Source: Lineus longissimus
Taxonomy: Eukaryota > Nemertea > Pilidiophora > Heteronemertea > Lineidae
Reading direction: 5' to 3'
Assembly: GCF_910592395.1 (NCBI RefSeq)
Contig: NC_088322.1
Span: 10,783,431 to 10,847,430 of the forward strand
DNA length: 64,000 nucleotides
A program made the translations under genes and the position numbers. The notes under the pieces were generated by a model. It did no database searches, was not told where the DNA came from, and worked only from the letters and a program-made list of their open reading frames with translations. Positions 47,010 through 59,608 of this stretch are shown here, piece by piece; position 1 is the first letter of the stretch, and the number at the start of each line of letters is the position of its first letter.

Positions 47010-50000
47010 ATGTTGGGATTTACCGAACGGGGATTACTTTTTAAAAGCAATTCGGGCTTTCGGCAAACAGTGACGACAGTTATCTTAATTTCGTTAGTGC
47101 TGTGCACGGCGTTACCGGAACAATCACCAAGCGCAGAACCGGATTCTTCTGATGCCAACGAAGTGAATAAATTAAAACACAGCAAAAAACGACCGCATCG
47201 GTACAAAGTCAGGGGAGTCAAATGGTGGTATGTATTAGGATTAATCCAATATAATTTTACTAATAATTTTTTGATCAATCTATGGCTTAAACTTTAGTTC
47301 ATCAATTACGATTAAAGAAACGGCGAAAACGTGCCGCATGGGCAAGGCGTCTTTACCTTGATTTTCTGATTGCGATGCTGAAAGATTTGCGTAACCTTTT
47401 TTTTTGTTGGGGGGGGGGGGGGGGTCCCGTTTACTAAAAAACGCGAAATTTTGTGGATGCGAAAAAACTAAGTGAAGTTACTGTTATACAGGATGGTCAA
47501 AACGCTAGAGGGAAATTACGCCAAAGTTTCATTTAAAAAACCCGCGAAATTAAATTGCCGCGAATCATCATTTCCAGGTTATGCTTCGAGAATCTATGTA
47601 AATCTATCAACTTTATGAAGAAGGGCAATTTCAATTTTTTTAGTGGCGATATTTTTCTTTTCTACCTTTTTGTATTTGTTTTTGAAGATAGCCATTAAAC
47701 AGGAGCCGAATGATCATACTAGCGTGAAAAGTATCTTGCGCGCTGTTATGAAAATTGGATCAGATCGCCATGTTGAATATGTAGAAAATGATAAATCTAT
47801 ATTTTTGGAGCGTCAATTCTGAAACCACGTGTTTTTTGTTTTTATTTTGGACTTGGGGAAGTTTTGTGGGGCTACCACTCTGACGGAGGAGGGCTATTCC
47901 GGTATTATTTACAGCTGTTTTTGATTAAAATAATATGTTGCCTAGGCTGGTTCCCACTCGTAGCTGGCGAGGATTTTTTCATGACTTTTGCGCAACTGCA
48001 AGCTATCAGAGGATATTTGCTATTGCGCTTTTGTCTCTAAAGCGGATTGAACAACTGTCCCCTCAAATATAGCTACTGAAACATTCCTTTCTGTAATACT
48101 TGACGATATCAGAGTTTTTCAAATAAAAGACTTTGCCGATATGAATAATAAATCAGCTCTTTTTCGGGCATTGGTGCACGGCGCACGAGGAAGCGGCCAC
48201 AATTGTACCCATTCCCCTCACGCGCTCAGACGACTAACAACCCAACTGGGACAACTGCAGACGTCGGTAAAATACTATTTTGTCTAGTTCTGACATCACC
48301 GAATAGCATTCAGCACAAATCATACTGCCTTGTAAATTACATTAAATGCCAATATCGCCATCTTTATGGTCCAGGCTACGGCGGTGCACGAATCCGACGT
48401 GATCTTGGGGAGTTCAACGCCAGGGGTTCAGAGAACTGGCTTTGGCCTAACGAAAATGTGGATTCGATTGGGAAACTATCTGATACTTTCCTGCATCCAC
48501 TCGTCTGCAAACAAAGTATAAATATTTTTTCGGATTTTTTTCGGTAGGGTATAAACATTGATATACTGTAACTTAACCGCCACAGTGGCGGGTAAGGTTT
48601 TCACCAATTTCCCAGATTATACCCTAAAAGGAATTCGGTCTATCTAACAGACAGTTATACTCATATCTTGTTTGTAATTATTCCCTCGAACACCCAATTT
48701 GAACTGAGATACGGTTCTCGACTGATATTTAAAAACAAAATATGACGAGGGCAATTTTTATTTCTTTTTTCTTTATTATCAAATTTCGCCTAGCGCATAC
48801 AAGTATAGTGTTATAAAGAGCACACGAAATCCGTACGAAATGTTTATGAATGAATTTTTATGAATCTGCTTATAATTAGAGTTAGTCGGTTCTAATTGTT
48901 TGGAAAACAATCACTAGAAGTTTCGATGTCCGATCAGAACTGTGTTGTTAATGTTATTAATGATAATTGAATTGAGACACGTGCCTCACATTAATTAGCC
49001 AATGGTAGTGTACCTGGCGACTCCGGAGACTAAATTGTTATGCGTGACGTCCTGTGCGATCTCGGTGAAGTTTGTGAAGGATTCATGCACGGTCAATGCA
49101 GACTCTGTACCTCTCCCACCAACGCGCTTGCACACCCGTGCACACGCATGCACACACGTACATTCAGCGTCACTATGATAATTTATTGTATTATGCCGTA
49201 CCATACATGTATGACGCGACATGACATGTATGACGTGCTCTTTTTACAGGATTCTGGCCAATGCTGACCAACCTTCAAATGACCTCAAAAGTGCAATGTC
49301 AACCGTCCAAATCAGCAAAAGTCTGCAACCGCTCACAAAGAAACAGCGCCGCCTAGTGACAAAAAATCCAGGTTCCTTACAAGCAATCATCAAAGGAGCC
49401 AAGATGGCGATTGCGGAGTGTAAATTTCAGCTGAAGGCCCGGCGGTGGAATTGCCCCACGAAGGACAGCAGTCACGGAGGGTCGATTTTCGGGAAGATGC
49501 TCCACACTGGTAAGTTCCAACTTCATACATGTAGGTTAGATTGAACCCTATTGCGTACATCTGGGGTTCCCCAGGTTCTATGTATATGATCCCCGGATCC
49601 GATGTTCCCCAGGTGTATGTCGGAAGGCAAAATCGAACGTTTTATTCATTGCTCATTCAGGGGCACAGTGCTGTCAAGGGTGATGGAAAGAAATCCTGAC
49701 CCGAAAATCCCCTTAAACTTCACCCAAACCAACTTTCTTGTTTCCAACCCTGACCCTGAGCCCAAACTTGAACTTGATATGGTTTAAAACATCGTGCCTG
49801 TTTTTTGGTTAACAGGAACCCTTTAAAACATAAATTTATCTTTCAGCGTATAGGGGAAACATAGAACTCGGGGAGCATTTGGGTGTGTACTCTCTGTAGA
49901 AATCAGTGAAGCTGCCCTTAAAAATCATTCTGTTGGGGGCGGGCTCTGCAAAAAGTACAATATGCAGTCACACATCCCGATGCTCGTGTTTTATTGGTTT

Positions 50001-53000
50001 AATCAGTTAATTTAATTATGAAGAGGTTATATCGGTGTAAAACGATAGACCATCTCTAGCCTCGTAGCAGTAAAATAAAATCCTCGTAGCCCTATTACGG
50101 ATTGTGTATTGTCTACTTTGTCTGGGTGTGGGTTACCGGCGCCACATTTTTCAAGTGTCGTGTCCAAATTTCTCCAATAAGTTTTATTGAAACTTCCGTT
50201 TAATGAAATGTTATTGAATTAAATGAATTATTAGAGACTGACGATCTCAAATGTTTTGAAGTGGATGCAATTGATTTTCAAGGGGGGTTGCACGAATGAC
50301 ATCACGTGATGAAAATACATCACATGTTGGAAACTTCAAACGTAACGTGATGGAAATCTTAATGTAAATTATTCTGACGCAATAAATCACACTGGAGAGA
50401 GAGCTTCTCCAATCGCCTAGAGTTACGCTGCAAGTGGGTTTGCCATGATAAAAAAAAACAAGAAAAAACCCGCAAGTGAAATTTCACTCAGTATAAAATG
50501 GATAGATGGAGGGTGGTGCTCTAATATGGAACAACCCTCTTTTCAACTAAATTCATAAAATGACAGTTTTCGGTTTTTTCCCTTTGTATGTCATACTTGT
50601 GTTAAAAGCAACGGTCTCTCTGGACCGTTACTAATAAGTTTCCCTTTTGGTCTTGTTTTAGGTTCGAGAGAAACAGCATTCATATATTCCTTAACAAGTG
50701 CAGCAGTGACCCACGCTACATCCCGCGGCTGCAGTGAGGGCAGTATATATACCTGCCAGTGTGATTATCGGACAAACAAACCCAGCGGCCGGGACTGGCA
50801 ATGGGGCGGCTGCAGTGACAACGCCGCTTTCGGGCATAAATATTCTCGAAGTTTCGTGGACGTGGTCGAGAGAGGGCGAGATTTGAGATACATGATGAAT
50901 ATGCACAACAATGAAGCGGGTAGATTGGTAAGGGTTTGTTTTCATTACCATTGTTACTCACATCCGACTTGAAAATACATGAAGACGCCTTGCCTTCTGT
51001 GTCGGAGAGGCCCTGATAGATCAAAGCAATGGGGTTTGGTCGTGTTTGTGAACATTCCAATATACGCTCTAGAATACTCATATATAATTATCCTCTACTC
51101 CGAGAGATAAGGGGAGCGTTTGATTGGATCTGATAAAACGCCTGAAGGAAATCTTTCAAGAAATGGTTTCACACCCTGACTGTGCACTTTACTCAATTGC
51201 GACACCCTTGACCAAAACCATCAATGCAGAATTGCACTACACGCACTATACATTTCTTTCCGCATTTCCGGTCAATCTTTTACCCAAGCAATTCAATGGT
51301 TAAACACTGAACTGGTCTGACCCCCTGAGCGAGACAAGAGCCTGGGGCCGAATCTAATTTGTCTGCTGTGTGTAAGGCACTGCCACCAGACTGCTGTTAG
51401 TTTACGAGGGTTAGGGGAGAAATATTTTCCATCTTTGGTGTCTAAACGTAATAAAATAATAGAGTCGAATTGGTCGCGGTTCTGTCTTCTATCTCATAAA
51501 TATCGCCATGTTTACTGAGTTTGCATGTCTGGCCAAGGCTCCGGTTGTAAGTTTCCATTTATACAGAGTGCCACGAAAAAATGCACTTGCTGTTGAAATC
51601 ACGTAAAAGAGGTATTGACGGTCAGGGTATCAATAGAATCATATACCTTTATCCGTCACATCTCCAGGCTAAGAGGGCGGGGTGGGATACAATACACCCA
51701 GTATGATTAAATTGTCTGTAATAAATTTTTTTTTACAAAAATATTTCAAAGAACACTTCATTTAGTATCAAGTAGATCAGAGCTGCACTGTCCTTCATTA
51801 TTGTAATCAAAGTGAGAACTTAAAACGACCCAGAGACTTGTGTCACAAGTGGCTGCTATGGGCTCATTTATGTTCGGCTGGTCATTCACGCCCAAAAACC
51901 TCTGTTTGGCATGACAGTTCCAGGAGATGAGGATTATTAAGTAATATGCTTTTGGGATTACTCATATCTACCAAATCTGTATTGGGATTGATTAGTTATG
52001 TTGTATTCGCGTCGCATTATTCCACCTCCAGCTCGAGAATAACGTCTCCCAACACTTGTCCTCCCACGGTAAAACAGCCATAAAACGGCACTTCTCACAT
52101 GGGTGTTAAATTCGACAATGCTGAGCCAAAGGTGGGGAAAGTGTAGGCGATTGTATCAAAATGGTCGGCAATTGTTCCAGGCAATTACTTTGCCCCGGGT
52201 TTAAGTTTTATAGTCGAGCCGCCCAGTTATCGTAATTGTCAGGCCATTCTTCTAAAGAAGGTTCACAAACTAAAGGTAAATATCGCCGACGTCAGATTGT
52301 CGAGGTTCCAGTCACCAGGCCACTTCCACATTTTTTATGGCCTGTCTCGTCTCCATATATGTCACGTGACTGATAGTTGACAAGTTGATGTTAATTATTG
52401 CAGTTGATGCGCATGCAGCCCGTGTCCTGATGCATGTCGTAATGTGTGACATCATTATGTTCGGAGTCACGTCGGTCTAATTTGATACTAACAGGATCTG
52501 AATAAATGAACCATAAACATTATAATTTGTCACCGAGTTGAAATTGAGAGTTTGGCCCGTGAAATATATCACCCAAGGGATAAAGAAATCCAAGAAAAAG
52601 TTTAGTATTGAGAGGGAAAACGTGCCATTGTCAAAAAAACACTGGTCCGCCGTTCTTTCAGCAAGCAAATTCCTATGGCTTAACCTCGTACTGAAACACT
52701 CATAACGACCAGGTGTTGCCAAAAGTCTTCCCATTCTTATGTATTCGTTCAGAGACGATTTACAGTTTGGCTACGTACATCAATATCTACCTGATAATCA
52801 AATAAGGCAGAAGTGGTCACACCAGTCAAACCTTTTTTTCACTAGGAGTCCTTCTTCCAACCTAGTTCACACCTTACGTTCTTTCAGCGCAATACGGGGC
52901 CAAAGCGGGGTGGGTTCATGGCGTCCCGGTGTCCCGATCTCTCAAAGAAGGCTCTACGAGTCACGGTTAATGTGTTGCGCCTATCAATAGATTGTCTTTC

Positions 53001-53786
53001 TTGCAGCACGTCGCCGAGGAGATGAAACAGGAATGTAAGTGTCACGGAATGTCGGGGAGCTGCACGATGAAGACTTGCTGGATGAGATTACCCACGTGGC
53101 GCAAGGTCGGCAACATGTTGAAGGATAAGTTCGACGGAGCAACGAGAGTCGTCGGTGGTATGTATGGTGATTGACTACATGTATGCCTTCAACAATTAAT
53201 AAAGGCTATTAGTTCTTGATAATATACAGTGTTTCAGCAACAATTTTGGTACAAATTTTGCCGAGTCATACTCGCTATGAGGAATGTTGCCAACAATTGT
53301 TCTCTCTTGCATCATTTTTATCTACGCCAATACTGCAAATCCTCGAATTTCCGGGGTTATGTTATGTTCTGTGACGTTTTAAAATCAACCTGCCTCCCAG
53401 TGACAAGCTTGTTCTAACCTTGGTACGTGCCTTTTATGATCACAGGTAACGCTGGAAATACGGGAAGAAGTCGGCGACCGAAGAAGTTTAACCTCATCCC
53501 GCATGATGCGACGCACAAACCGCCGACAGCCAGAGACATCGTTTATTTCGAGAATTCGCCGTCATTCTGTGACCGATCGAGCACTTTCGGCCATGCTGGC
53601 ACCAAAGGACGGGAGTGTAATGCCTCGTCGATAGGGACGGACGGGTGCGACATCATGTGCTGCGGCCGGGGCCATAAGACTGAGAGTTTCATAGTGAAAG
53701 AGCGATGTAGTTGCATCTTTAAGTGGTGTTGTACTGTGCATTGTGAAACATGTACGCGGACTAAGTTGAAGCATACTTGTTTATAG
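47010..53786 (+). CDS. Wnt1: Wnt1, secreted Wnt ligand (5 exons, 411 aa)
   Basis: Wnt1/wingless orthologue, a secreted palmitoleoylated ligand for Frizzled/LRP. Exons are 47010-47227, 49250-49509, 50662-50927, 53007-53157 and 53446-53786; they total 1236 nt and close in frame. Exon 1 has a hydrophobic signal segment at residues about 20-38 behind a polar leader, then a basic stretch ending VKWW, so the join reads WW-ILANADQ as in Wnt1. Next come [91 protein letters not shown] with palmitoleoylation Ser264, [17 protein letters not shown], and the C-terminal Cys region DIMCCGRGH to the final HTCL. Residue 161 is Ser where Wnt1/wingless usually has Cys (GCRET). It is somewhat longer than the vertebrate protein because of the leader and linker. 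Confidence 0.95.
47409..47424 (+). repeat. Poly-G run
   Basis: Sixteen consecutive G follow a T-rich run in Wnt1 intron 1. A similar G run lies near 26989-26998 in Wnt6 intron 3. Length is likely unstable and error-prone. Confidence 0.8.
48842..49005. promoter_or_regulatory. Homeodomain/Caudal-type site cluster in Wnt1 intron 1
   Basis: Within about 165 bp are two TTTATGA strings (Caudal-like), TATAATTAG, CTAATTG, GTTAATG, TTATTAATGATAATTG and ATTAATTAG, plus one CACGTG E-box and a CCAAT. The block ends 245 bp before exon 2. It is a candidate intronic enhancer by site density only. Confidence 0.35.
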
Positions 53787-54714
53787 TTGAGGTTGGACGA
53801 AGAAGACCCTTACCCTTTGGTTAGAGTGGACCTTAATGTGTTGGGAGAGCCTGCTGAATAATGTGTTTCAGTATACCTTGATGGCCACGACACGGCATTT
53901 TACACCAAGGGAAACATCTTGTGTGGACTACTATAAAATCGATGTCGATGCACATTCTGTTTTGAGCGACAATTCTTCTGGCTGCATTACAGTGACATAC
54001 GCCTCGGTATTTTTTTGGCTTGGTCTAAAGTGGGAATGTAGCGCTTCGGCTGTTGTCCGTCGCTACGGCGGTTGTTTGGTCATGTAAATCATCCGAAAGC
54101 GCAGTTAGATTGACGTAGAAATACATGTCTACTGTATATCATCATTCGATGCCAAACGCACCTGTCCATGATTGGTTAACTGTTGATTACCAAGTACCCA
54201 CTGAAACCGAGGAAAGTGTTGGCGTGGCGGCAACTGCAGGGGAAAACACTTAATGGAATCAGTGGTTAAGTGGTTCGGTCAGATTCTAACTTTGTTGGAC
54301 ATGTTTCGTAACTGGTCACCGGTAAAGGTGTGAACTTTATTTACTGACATGAGAGGCTTGTATATATGTGTAGCTGTGCCAAAAACTGCATTACGCACAT
54401 CATTTACTGCAAATGTTAATGTACTTTTATAGAAATATTGTAAAAAAAACACACCATAATTTATCAATAATGTATGTTGTAAAAATGCATCTGGATGTAC
54501 ATATCATGTATATAAACTACTAATATATATTAATTGGTGTCTGAGACATCTGCACAGAGAACAGCCGATCAATTAGGGACTGAAGATTTCGATCAGGACT
54601 ACAGCGCAACGGCAAAACTTGTAAAGCCGGGTAGATACATCTCTATTTCGCTTGAGTTGAATATTCAAGTTTGAAATGTGAAGTAGTTTCAGCTGAAATG
54701 CTTGTTAAGTGGAA

Positions 54715-54720
54715 AATAAA
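54715..54720 (+). terminator. Candidate Wnt1 polyadenylation signal
   Basis: An AATAAA lies 929 nt after the Wnt1 stop codon, just upstream of a MITE-like element. Other sites may be used; no transcript evidence is available. Confidence 0.3.
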
Positions 54721-54756
54721 TTGAGTTCACGTACAACAATGAAATTTGGGGATACT

Positions 54757-54977
54757 CCAGGGCCCGGTTGTTCAAAGCTTTGTTAGTTTAGCGACTGCTG
54801 AGTTTTAGTGACCGCTACTAAACTTAGCGGGAACCTTGGGGTGCCGCTAAAACTTTGCGGTGACATAGGGGCAGTTAAGCCTAACGGCACAAATTTGGTG
54901 GCATGCTAAGATAACGGTAGTTTAGCGGCTGCCAAGCCACCATTAGCAGCTAGCGGAGCTTTGAACAGCCGGCTCCA
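54757..54977. mobile_element. MITE-like element, family C (ggcccggttgttcaaagc ends)
   Basis: The left end ccagggcccggttgttcaa(agc) and the right end gctttgaacagccggctcc are inverted relatives over about 22 bp. The interior is rich in ttagcgg/ccgctaa strings in both orientations, so it can fold over most of its 220 bp. There is no coding capacity. GGCCCGGTTGTTCAAAGC-type ends are common on small elements in marine invertebrate genomes. Confidence 0.75.
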
Positions 54978-57318
54978 GAACGTTCTTTACAGTCTATATA
55001 CATTGTATTCTCATACCGCTTATCGTTGAGGCCATCAAAAAAGGCAAAAGCGCAGTGCTTCCGTATGGTCGACCACTAGCGCCAGTTTTGCAACTAACTC
55101 CCAACATTAATACCTCGTTCATTTTATTTCGATTTTATGGTAAGAAGACAGTTCTCTGACTCTACCTAATTCCTGTTCTGGGCGCCTCATACTCGTCATC
55201 ACCGATATGCTATACAGTTTTATTAATTTTCGGAAAAGCTGTGGTGGTTTTATGGCGCTTGCGTGGTAAGATTTGAGAAACTATTATATGGCTTGTGTTT
55301 TGGCGAGAATAAGTATCAAGGGTGTTGGCAAGTTACCACGCTTCCTGTCTAGAAAACCTACACGTTGATGTCCAACACCATCCGGTTCAGTTCTAATATG
55401 GCGACTTTGGCGGTGTTGGAAGAGGGTTTCCGTAGGTTTTTTTGTCCAGAGATCTTTACTCTTTCCAAGAAACTCATAGGCACCGACAAACCACAAAATA
55501 ACTGCCAAATTACGTTATAGTGACTTTCCTTTTGCCCGATCATGGAGTTGTTTTTCTCTCTTAATGTTGGTTTTAATGGTACTACAATGAACCGTTGATG
55601 ATGTAAATACAATGGCCGCCAAATTGAACCTCCAAATATTAATTCCTTGAATCGAGCATTATTGCAAGATACATGAAGGAGAACGAATTGGGTGTCTATA
55701 TCTGATTTGCCTGAACTCACAAGCATCTTAATGTATGACCATAATCTACTGAAGGTACTGTTAATTCCTAAACAATTGGTAAAAACAATATGGTCGGACT
55801 ATCAAAATTGGGTCGGTCACCACTTTCGCACCGATATTCGGGCCCTGAATGTCTGATTTGTCTTTCGCATCTGCACACCGCTCGATAACTACGTTTGAGC
55901 GTATACGTGTATAGTACCCTCTCAAACATGTTGCAAACTTTGTACAATATGTAAATGTCAATATTTATTATCGGTACGGTTTAATGTGTATATAAACAAT
56001 GAAGATAATTAAATCAATAAATATGATTATTTGTTGTAATTAGCGGCATTCTTAATTTTTTTCATCTTTTGCACGATTGTCCCATTCCCTCATTGTTCAA
56101 AACAGGCAAAAAGGAAAAGGCGCTATCATACTAAGTTAGCTCAGTGACGATACGACCCTGGTTCTGAATTCGACCAGATTCGACCACTGTTGCATTTGAT
56201 GATACGGTGTGGCAGTCTAAACTGCCCCCTGGAAAGAGTGTCCGATTATATTGGTGACAAACAAAGGGATGGTTCTATAGAGAACAATAACCTTCAAATT
56301 CACATGAGTTAATAGTGTTCTACAATTGGATTTGTCCCTCAGACTCTTATCCAAGGATATTAAAACCTTTCACACATGCGTGGCTTTCAGTGTGTAATAC
56401 GACTTCTTCTATGAAGAACGCTGTACATGCTCACTGCTGTGGTGTACTGACCACGAGAAGAGCCCGTTGTCCGTGTTATTCTTTGCATCAGTTGTAGTAT
56501 TGTCAATTTGTATCTTCCGTTCTGGCATGTTTTTTGTATAGGCCTAATCGGTGGCATTAAATTGTGCACTTGCCACTCTTGTCTACCCCGTAAAATTAAA
56601 ATGAGACGTTTGGACTGTCCCGTCGTCCTGTCTGTATAGCCACTGTCCGTTTATACGTTGATACCGGATTCGATTACTTAATCGCATTCAGTGTTCGTTT
56701 ACACTGCGATTTGATATGATTTCGCATGAAGTTTGATTTTTGCAGTTTTTGTGTGCAATGCTTCTCAGAATTTGCAGCAGCGGCAATTCTATGGCTAAAA
56801 GCTTGGCTTCAAAATCGATCCCACTGTCATCTTTAATCATAGGAGCAAACTAACCACACCAACTACTCGTCTCCTGATATCCCAAGCCAAAGACCTTAAC
56901 TCGGCTGTAATCTAATACCTCGGATATCGTATTCCTATGGCTACGTCTTTTCAAGTCGAAATTGCTTTGAGAATGTTTCAGCGGGAAACCTTTTCGCGTA
57001 GATGGAGAACTGTCTAGAAGTCCTGATCCATCCAGATCCGAAATACAGTCGTGTGTCAGTAAGGCGCCAAGACTACAATAATGAACGTTAAAATATAAGT
57101 AAATTTATCTTTGTATACTTCTTTCATAATAGGCATCGCATGGAGCCTTTGCGTAAGACGGCTGTTTGGAAATTCCCGTGAAACTGTGGGTACAAGTTGA
57201 ATTTCCAATGTTAATCGCAACACTGCACAGTCACAGTGTAATTGAGAATTTGTCTTTCAATTTATACATCGGTGTGGTATATGAGACACCCCTTCGCTCA
57301 ATATGGACTTTGTATCTT

Positions 57319-58267
57319 CTAGCGCCTTGTCCACTTACAGAAAATCACCACTTTGAAATCTTCCCTGAATCTCCTGCAGGCAAAAAAATAAATGATAAAA
57401 TTTACGCACTGATAAATCTTATAGAACAGCATAGCTACAATCTGTGACATACCATATTGCCTGTTTTGTTCCGGGGACAACACTTTGAAGGCTGAGGCAA
57501 AATCCCAGAAGGTCACGTGGATGAGATATGGAGTCGAACAGATGAGAAACGTGATGGTTGCTAGGGCAACCAAGGTCACAACAGCCGTATCGTCGCTAAA
57601 ATTTCCACTGCTGGTCATGAAACTGCTTTCCTTTCTTCTCCTTCTGATGCCAACAATAATACATATGTTGAAGCCAATGATAATGGCAAACGGAAGTAAT
57701 GCAAGCAGTGTTACATGGGCTAATTCATACCCCCAGGCGACTAAACGAGGAACGTCGAATTTACACGCAAAACTCCCGAACGCAACGTCCGTGTTTTTCT
57801 TCTGATAGATGACGTGTGGCAAAGCCCAGATCCCGAAAAAAAAGGACATTAACGGCCTGAAAGCGCTTCACAGAGGTCAACGTACAAATGACTGCAGCTT
57901 TGAGTGGGAAAACTACGGCGATGAACCGAGAAAAGGTCATTAGGACAACTGTGTACGCCTGCATGTTGGTGATACTGTACCCGAAGAACATCACCTCAGC
58001 GCAGAATGCATTGCCTACTTCGGCAACCTTCTCAGGGAATACTGTCATTAAGTAGATTTGCAATTCAACAATAAGGTATGCTATTCCCCATATGGCGAGG
58101 AAACGAAGGTAGAGACAGGACGAGCTGGCCCTGTATCGGTGCTGTGACAATACGACGATAATCAGTAAGTTGCTGGTGAAACCTAACGAAAGGAAAATCG
58201 GCGGTAGATAGTATCCTATGATGATGTCAGTGGCCGACAAGTCCTGCTGGGGAGATGTGGTAGACAT
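57319..58267 (-). pseudogene. Class A GPCR copy 1, single-base frameshift
   Basis: This copy aligns throughout to the intact receptor at 59609-60556 but is 949 nt against 948. The extra base is in an A run at 57836-57843 (8 A; the other copies have 7 bases here, interrupted). The shift falls after the third transmembrane segment and splits the frame near residue 145. The downstream frame is otherwise open to the normal stop. It is either a very recent pseudogene or a homopolymer sequencing error. Its TATA box and upstream region are intact. Confidence 0.85.
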
Positions 58268-58368
58268 ACTTTTTTCCTATCTTCTCATCGCGTGCATGAC
58301 CTTTGCAACAGACTGACTGTGGTATTTTAGTTGGAATTACACACTAGGCACTATTGGAGGCGTTGTTC

Positions 58369-58379
58369 TCTTATATATG
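58369..58379 (-). promoter_or_regulatory. TATA box, GPCR copy 1
   Basis: The minus strand reads catatataag about 105 bp upstream of the receptor ATG. The same string stands at the same distance in copy 2, and in copy 3 upstream of an insertion, so it was duplicated with the genes. Confidence 0.5.
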
Positions 58380-58710
58380 CACGCAGTCGCCGAAAATGAT
58401 GTTTTAACATTTCGTACCAACACTGCACGTTACCGAACAATAGAAATTAAACACCATCGCAATGTAATACAAAACTCAAACTCTATCTTGTATTTTTCAC
58501 ACGAATGGTGTGGAAGATTGTTTATACTAGTTACAGTGATATTGGTTGCGCGTTCAAAGACAAAAAATGAGGGAGAAAATCTGCCTCGTGATATTTTTTG
58601 GCTAGGAAAGGCGCGAGACCTGCGGTTTCGTGATATTCCGGGCCAAAGGCAATTAATCGGGTTCAGTCTGACACCTCAGATATCCAAATGATGTTTTCTT
58701 GTTTTATCCG

Positions 58711-58718
58711 TGACGTCA
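58711..58718. promoter_or_regulatory. CRE palindrome upstream of GPCR copy 1
   Basis: A perfect TGACGTCA lies 444 bp upstream of the copy 1 start codon. It is conserved at 63220-63227 upstream of copy 3 but absent from copy 2, whose homologous upstream segment ends at about 60782. Confidence 0.35.
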
Positions 58719-59608
58719 TATCTGAATTGATATGCGCATAACTAAAAGTGGCCGATATCTCGCTCTCGATTCATTTTCTTTAACTAAACTCGTGTTCTTG
58801 TCATTAATCGATGGAGAGAAATATACAGGAGTATGTGATTAACTGATAAGCGTAGCTGACAAGCGCACAACCTAAGCACAACCACAGCAGTCAATGGAGA
58901 TGTTACAGTTGGCAAAAGGAAGCCAATCACCCTCTTCAAAAACAGTCCATATAACATGTTCCAAACTTGCAGCATCTATGAGAAATCGTTATTCGACCAG
59001 GCCCATCTCCGTAGACAGGCCTGAGGGAAAAGAAGGCCATTTTCAAGAAGTCTCCCGTACCGAAAGGGTTAACTCAAAGTTACTCTAAGTCGAGCGGCTT
59101 TGAGAACATTCCTGCAGGAAACCTGTCGTGCAGCTGTTTAAAAATCCTTTGGCCTACTCGAAAATTCTAAAACTAATTTGGATGACAATTTCTGAAGTCG
59201 ACAACTTCATCAAACTGAGCCTCTCATCGGCTTCAACATTACCCATTGCAGGCTAACATGCTTTGGACACTCATATCATCCACGTTTAAGGTCAAGATCC
59301 AAGTAAAGCCATATGCCCGTATGACGCCGGAATCAAGACTACACTGCTGCCCATAAAAAATACAACTTTACATGCAAATGCAGTGGAAGTATCTTTGAAT
59401 GCTTTTTTTCTTCATAATATGCATCACATGGAGCCTATACATTTCGGCTGTTTGAAAATTCACATGAAACTATGGGTAAATACTGAAGTCCCAATATCAT
59501 TCACAACATTGCACACTTCAGAGTGACAGTATCCTTTAGATTATTTCTTCGATTTCTACATCGGTAAGGTATGTGCGACATCTTCCTCAAAAATAGACTT
59601 TGTATCTC

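Larger units (their letters stand above)
53787..57318. other. Intergenic: Wnt1 3' side and GPCR array 3' side
   Basis: This contains the Wnt1 3' UTR, an inverted-repeat element at 54757-54977 and no supported coding exon. The part near 57120-57250 is homologous to sequence 3' of the other GPCR copies, so the duplicated unit extends past the receptor stop codon. Confidence 0.5.

Noticed and set aside
57485-57805. Plus-strand open frames opposite the GPCR genes (also near 59739 and 61292)
   Set aside because: They recur only because the receptor genes are duplicated; they are antisense shadows of the receptor codons.
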